Below, piece by piece: positions 63,928 through 64,000 of a stretch of 64,000 bases of DNA (positions are counted from its first letter, which is position 1; the number at the start of each line of letters is the position of its first letter). The translations under genes were made by a program, and so were the position numbers. Source of the stretch: an uncultured Alphaproteobacteria bacterium (lineage in GTDB: Bacteria; Pseudomonadota; Alphaproteobacteria; HIMB59; GCA-002718135); contig CACMQB010000002.1 in NCBI GenBank assembly GCA_902615745.1, positions 87,936 to 151,935 on the forward strand, read 5' to 3'. A model generated the notes under the pieces. The model was not told where the DNA came from, did no database searches, and worked only from the letters and a program-made list of their open reading frames with translations.

Positions 63928-64000
63928 TGCTTGATGTTAGAAAAATAAGATTGATACTTGAGTTACGAGAGTCTGGTATTAGTAATGCTGAAGTTCTCTC
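63927..64000 (+). CDS. pcm: protein-L-isoaspartate O-methyltransferase, N-terminal fragment
   Basis: The gene runs off the window end. From a GTG overlapping the serS stop by one base, 24 complete codons read VLDVRKIRLILELRESGISN then AEVL, the typical N-terminus of alphaproteobacterial Pcm (R-K-I-R-L-x-x-x-L-R-x-x-G-I). serS-surE-pcm is a common order, so position supports the call; surE is not between them. The catalytic part is outside the window. Confidence 0.7.
   Translation, partial: MLDVRKIRLILELRESGISNAEVL

Noticed and set aside
1..64000. Mobile elements, prophage, CRISPR or toxin-antitoxin loci
   Set aside because: No transposase, integrase, phage structural gene, regular repeat array or recognisable toxin pair was seen on either strand.

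Overview
The window is AT-rich, gene-dense chromosomal DNA from an alphaproteobacterium, most likely a streamlined marine planktonic lineage of the SAR11/HIMB59 type. That placement is inference. It rests on proteorhodopsin, very short or overlapping gene junctions, the alphaproteobacterial gene orders rplM-rpsI-argC, tolC-popZ-valS and dgt-argS-SPOR-scpAB-tatABC-serS-pcm, an Irr-type Fur regulator, an NDUFS4-type complex I subunit, an Aap amino-acid transporter, and an alphaproteobacterial SOS box (GAAC-N7-GAAC) in front of umuDC. I see no insertion sequence, prophage, CRISPR array or rRNA. No gene-free stretch exceeds about 330 bases. The longest (48421-48746) holds two tRNA genes and otherwise AT-rich spacer.

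Layout. 1-7015: the end of plsX, ihfA, a merR-type regulator, a blue-tuned proteorhodopsin with its terminator, rplM-rpsI-argC, a small lipoprotein, hom and recJ. 7060-15407: tRNA-Glu, a minus-strand irr / acetoacetyl-CoA synthetase / quinone oxidoreductase operon, a frameshifted hydrolase, nhaD, and thiBP under a TPP riboswitch, then tRNA-Pro. 15415-27146: Fe-alcohol dehydrogenase, SulP transporter, GFA and YtoQ proteins, a methyltransferase, a class III cyclase with TPRs, a MOSC protein and a sugar-type ABC transporter (two permeases plus binding protein, no ATPase). 27195-31619: a phosphatase-like protein, apt, thiolase, acyl-CoA dehydrogenase, NDUFS4-like protein and tRNA-Arg.

32293-39677 is the most unusual block: eight tightly packed genes. 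They are a GFA protein, IolC-like kinase, IolB-like isomerase, class II (FBA/IolJ-type) aldolase, MTA phosphorylase, MTR-1-P isomerase, a class II aldolase fused to a short-chain dehydrogenase, and a cupin. It looks like two sugar-phosphate cleavage routes, each yielding DHAP plus a short aldehyde. One is the lower inositol pathway. The other is a DHAP-shunt-like salvage of 5'-methylthioadenosine or 5'-deoxyadenosine.

39691-48622: TSUP exporter and metC, the aapJQMP operon with an internal terminator after aapJ, AlaX, SOS-regulated umuDC, tRNA-Asn and tRNA-Cys. 48747-64000: pcm-like, tolC, popZ-like, valS, ilvD, xth, erpA, dgt, argS, a membrane protein at the SPOR position, scpAB, tatABC, serS and the start of a second pcm.

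Recurring themes are loss of single genes from otherwise conserved orders (fabH, glpX, nagZ and surE are absent where expected), convergent genes with almost no space between stops, and several start codons lying so close to a promoter or terminator that leaderless translation is plausible.
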